Assembly: GCA_947259475.1 (NCBI GenBank)
Contig: CAMYLW010000055.1
Location: 1 to 8,466, forward strand
DNA from: Thermodesulfobacteriota bacterium
Lineage (GTDB): Bacteria > Desulfobacterota > Syntrophobacteria > BM002
Direction: 5' to 3'
Length of the DNA: 8,466 bases
The notes beneath the pieces are model-generated. The model was not told the origin of the DNA. It worked only from the letters and a program-made list of their open reading frames with translations, and ran no database searches. The position numbers and the translations under genes were made by a program. Shown here piece after piece: positions 7,601 through 8,466 of the stretch. Each line of letters starts with the position of its first letter. Position 1 is the stretch's first letter.

Positions 7601-7716
7601 AAAGAGCCGCGGAATGGTACGTGACAAAAACGACCGAACTCTGGACAATCAAGCCTTCCACTTTGCCAGCTGGCTGGCGGACGTCGGATTCGATGACGTC
7701 TCTATACTTGGATTAA
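4618..7716 (+). CDS. ORF2: Pol, reverse transcriptase and RNase H
   Basis: This frame makes cDNA from the element RNA. Residues are numbered from the GTG at 4648; the frame is open from 4618, directly after the ORF1 UGA, and its first ATG is residue 110 (4975). Residues 1 to ~330 are an unrecognised N-terminal region. RT follows: a fingers motif GRICVDPT (385-392), motif A YDDIATAF with catalytic D495, motif B GLIFGAKNSPS (526-536) and motif C FVDD (D604, D605), then LGFNINAREMTCAWPLEK (658-675). RNase H carries D809 (GDACYEGLGG), E859 (INLLEF), D887 (ATGDNTSALSW) and D940 in HMKGEDNDTGDVLSR. Two regions are longer than in typical retroelement RTs: one between the fingers motif and motif A, containing an Arg-rich block (425-439), and one between motifs B and C (~550-598). 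No methyltransferase, protease or DDE integrase is seen. The 3' end overlaps ORF3. The function is secure; the mode of initiation is inferred. Confidence 0.95.
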   Translation, partial: PEEPASGPTAVTDVDSPAVSQLAALERLEPYDTPIQPPAGGQRTPVVEPTSLSPLTAGTLRDLLVPAEHRKKRIPVPPRGPDRLSSRHTNFSRSKDWTRFNDIYNGHFTEQSAWLIDAQMPLFRYLNAEDATELERAFPGLDRQFGETPYRPPATFFRRSRYGFGRDHRQVSATTHSTNNNPLSKNPFFLSHMAWEFLTIPDRRNLADASVLFESYSHLRRRATYLEIDSLRASRGKATKEDLLQPVCKVRSYKMAVTLLRFDFVYPRLIRWLGGQYTYEHRDFDAVWDIVEHCAQPHPVPKGYPKVDYERAWKIFTIGAPIESHFEAAFEDVWDRERYDNHPPLVSVLDKVRTKFNKEERLSYHILFPRSLWAFIPGLIINPMNFVQRPGDPAGRICVDPTSKVPTRQQFIEAEMMVKEPLEAFTGVDQDPPPRRRRRYRFRGRKRRRQDTAAPNSQTPDTGLPGKEDINPKVYYATAFKRLLTWIWRERMEHPDREIYLSYDDIATAFHRVLYHPQIAIVYAMVFMEFLIIPTGLIFGAKNSPSMYMIPGELRAHIAAVAKVFDQVMTELASRVEIRHYPDFCGASIPRAIPDNLHGPISEAGGDRHASFVDDTGMAGIAETIRYIINRSILGAYVIYGFPDESDSQPVINPEKFALLVTYLLTYLGFNINAREMTCAWPLEKRQKLADMLDALWLDPTSDLKITPSRASRPLGLIRHGAPVSMLGVYHSLRLQHRLNDVLSEVQKGRFGSAIRSKKQKSRAFKEWWQHFDLGRDEECVLELQLLRKTLTDPKYNYVWTRPIGMVVSRQWTVKTEGDACYEGLGGLCRQLKFMWRLSREDLKQMGFLVYEGDEPKPGEQGMHINLLEFLALIITLWLTLSLVKPGSQPVILATGDNTSALSWMYFASRTKKPIVRRLARFCQAMLTYYPYHFALQKAHMKGEDNDTGDVLSRFKRASSFQRAIEVTYPALNECQAYRVPSELLTALQSIASSERAAEWYVTKTTELWTIKPSTLPAGWRTSDSMTSLYLD

Positions 7717-8466
7717 AGGAGGAGCAGGTCCTGCCCACGGTCGTCGCCTATTTGAATCATGTGACGTACGAACGTGGTTCCATGAAGAAGAAGCGGGATC
7801 TTGCCCCCGGCACCATCACTGGCTACATGAACTCCGCCTGCAACTGGCTGAAGGCAGCCTTGGGCCTGAAGTGTCATGAGATCAACACCAAACAGGGTAT
7901 GATAGCCGACCTCCTGCTGGAAGCCAGCAAGTGGCGGCGACCTAAACCCAAGCGTGAGCCGTACACCTATGCAATGTTTGAAACTCTGCAGGCCAGGGTG
8001 TCCACGCTGCTCGAGACAACAGTGTCCGCCCTGCTTCAGCGGGATGCAGCCGTCTTTGACTGGGCCCGCCTCTCGATCTTCACTGGATCCCGCTCGGGGG
8101 AGTATGCCCAAACCGTGGGCACCTCCACCAATCCCTCTCGGGTGCCCGATGCCCCCGCGGCCGGCAACTGGGCGAAGACCCCCATTGCCTTCATCGCCTC
8201 CGACTTTGCCTTCTATACCGCCGATGGGCGCCGCCTTTGGAAGCGTGAGCTCCTCCGCAACCCACAAGCAGCCGTTGAGGTGCATGTGCGTTTCAGATTT
8301 GATAAGAGCGGGCGAAATTTCACGATCCGCAAATTTCGCCGAGGCCAAGGATTGATCTGTCCGGTGGAGGCAGCCATCTCCATTCTGGCCAGAGCGGTGG
8401 CCCTCAAAGTGCCAGCCCAAGATCCCATTGGCGTGTTCTTTAACCCACGCTCCAGGAAAGGAAAGA
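7614..8466 (+). CDS. ORF3: tyrosine recombinase, C-terminus cut by window
   Basis: This would be the integrase-equivalent of the element, joining circular cDNA to the target by Holliday-type strand exchange (family knowledge). The frame is open from 7353; its first ATG is at 7614 with G at -3 and G at +4, a strong context. It runs 284 codons to the edge. Residues ~25-90 resemble the helical core-binding domain (VLPTVVAYLNHV, TITGYMNSACNWLKAALG). The catalytic domain starts near 115, with box I RLSIFTGSRSGEYAQ holding the first catalytic Arg, R160. K231 in FRFDKSGRNF is a candidate for the beta-hairpin Lys. The HxxR box and the nucleophilic Tyr should lie just beyond 8466 and are not seen. It overlaps ORF2 by 103 nt in the -1 frame. 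Expression could be by internal initiation at 7614 or by frameshifting; an A5 run at 7626-7630 allows AAA-to-AAA slippage, but no classical slippery heptamer is in register. Confidence 0.9.
   Translation, partial: MVRDKNDRTLDNQAFHFASWLADVGFDDVSILGLKEEQVLPTVVAYLNHVTYERGSMKKKRDLAPGTITGYMNSACNWLKAALGLKCHEINTKQGMIADLLLEASKWRRPKPKREPYTYAMFETLQARVSTLLETTVSALLQRDAAVFDWARLSIFTGSRSGEYAQTVGTSTNPSRVPDAPAAGNWAKTPIAFIASDFAFYTADGRRLWKRELLRNPQAAVEVHVRFRFDKSGRNFTIRKFRRGQGLICPVEAAISILARAVALKVPAQDPIGVFFNPRSRKGK

Larger units (their letters stand above)
1..8466 (+). mobile_element. YR retrotransposon (DIRS/PAT/Ngaro class), right end missing
   Basis: The order Gag-like ORF, RT/RNase H ORF, tyrosine recombinase ORF on one strand defines a YR retrotransposon. 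The RT has FVDD and the RNase H has a full D-E-D-D set. The recombinase has a TGSRSGE box in place of a DDE integrase. Elements of this class insert through recombination of a circular cDNA and usually make no target-site duplication (family knowledge). No DAM methyltransferase is visible between RNase H and YR, which argues against a DIRS1-like layout and for PAT/kangaroo- or Ngaro-like. Both boundaries are unknown: the left end may lie in the leader or before base 1, and the right terminal repeat is outside the window. The listed span is therefore the maximum visible extent; the coding part from 1114 on is secure. Confidence 0.9.

Noticed and set aside
4648..7716. LTR (Gypsy/Copia) or retrovirus-like Pol
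   Set aside because: No DDE integrase or visible aspartic protease is present, and the next frame is a tyrosine recombinase.
7713..8420. 235-codon open frame on the minus strand
   Set aside because: It is antisense to the YR frame, rich in Gly, and has no recognisable motif; it looks like a shadow of the + strand codon bias.
1..8466. Bacterial origin (group II intron RT, retron, DRT, phage recombinase)
   Set aside because: Gag-RT-RNase H-YR order, Kozak-type starts without Shine-Dalgarno sites for ORF1, and the RNase H HxxGxxN...DxLSR tail all indicate a eukaryotic retrotransposon. The AAAGGAGG at about 7715 follows the ORF2 stop and serves no ATG.

Overview
The window is most of a eukaryotic tyrosine-recombinase (YR) retrotransposon, the DIRS/PAT/Ngaro class, read entirely on the + strand. 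Three long reading frames follow a ~1.1 kb leader in the order Gag-like protein, reverse transcriptase plus RNase H, tyrosine recombinase. The last frame is cut by the right edge. The RT/RNase H and YR calls rest on catalytic motifs visible in the translations. The Gag call rests mainly on position, low-complexity charged segments and a C-terminal Cys/His cluster. No host gene is recognisable.

Layout. Bases 1-1113 are a non-coding leader with several short tandem repeats, CpG-rich patches and a striking lack of ATG triplets. ORF1 (1114-4617, 1167 aa) starts at the first ATG after position 12, in a strong AACATGG context, and ends at a UGA. ORF2 (4618-7716) continues in exactly the same frame with no ATG until 4975, so RT/RNase H is most simply made as a ~2,200-residue Gag-Pol polyprotein by UGA readthrough. 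Two small stem-loops can be drawn just after the UGA. ORF3 (7614 to beyond 8466) lies in the -1 frame relative to ORF2, overlaps its end by 103 nt, starts at a well-placed ATG and carries the YR N-terminal domain and first catalytic Arg.

How the parts work together (family knowledge plus inference). Gag would package the RNA, RT/RNase H would make the cDNA, and the recombinase would insert a circular double-stranded intermediate, so no DDE integrase is needed. None is seen. No DAM-type methyltransferase is seen between RNase H and YR, where DIRS1-type elements carry one, so the arrangement is closer to PAT/kangaroo- or Ngaro-like elements. The terminal repeats that would decide this cannot be assessed, because the right end is outside the window.

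Organism. The ATG/Kozak-type starts, the YR retrotransposon and the moderate GC content indicate a eukaryote, perhaps an alga or other protist. I cannot name the lineage. A (CCCTAA)2 tract in the leader is too short to use as evidence. All three frames are open over about 7.3 kb apart from the single UGA, so the copy looks intact and possibly young.
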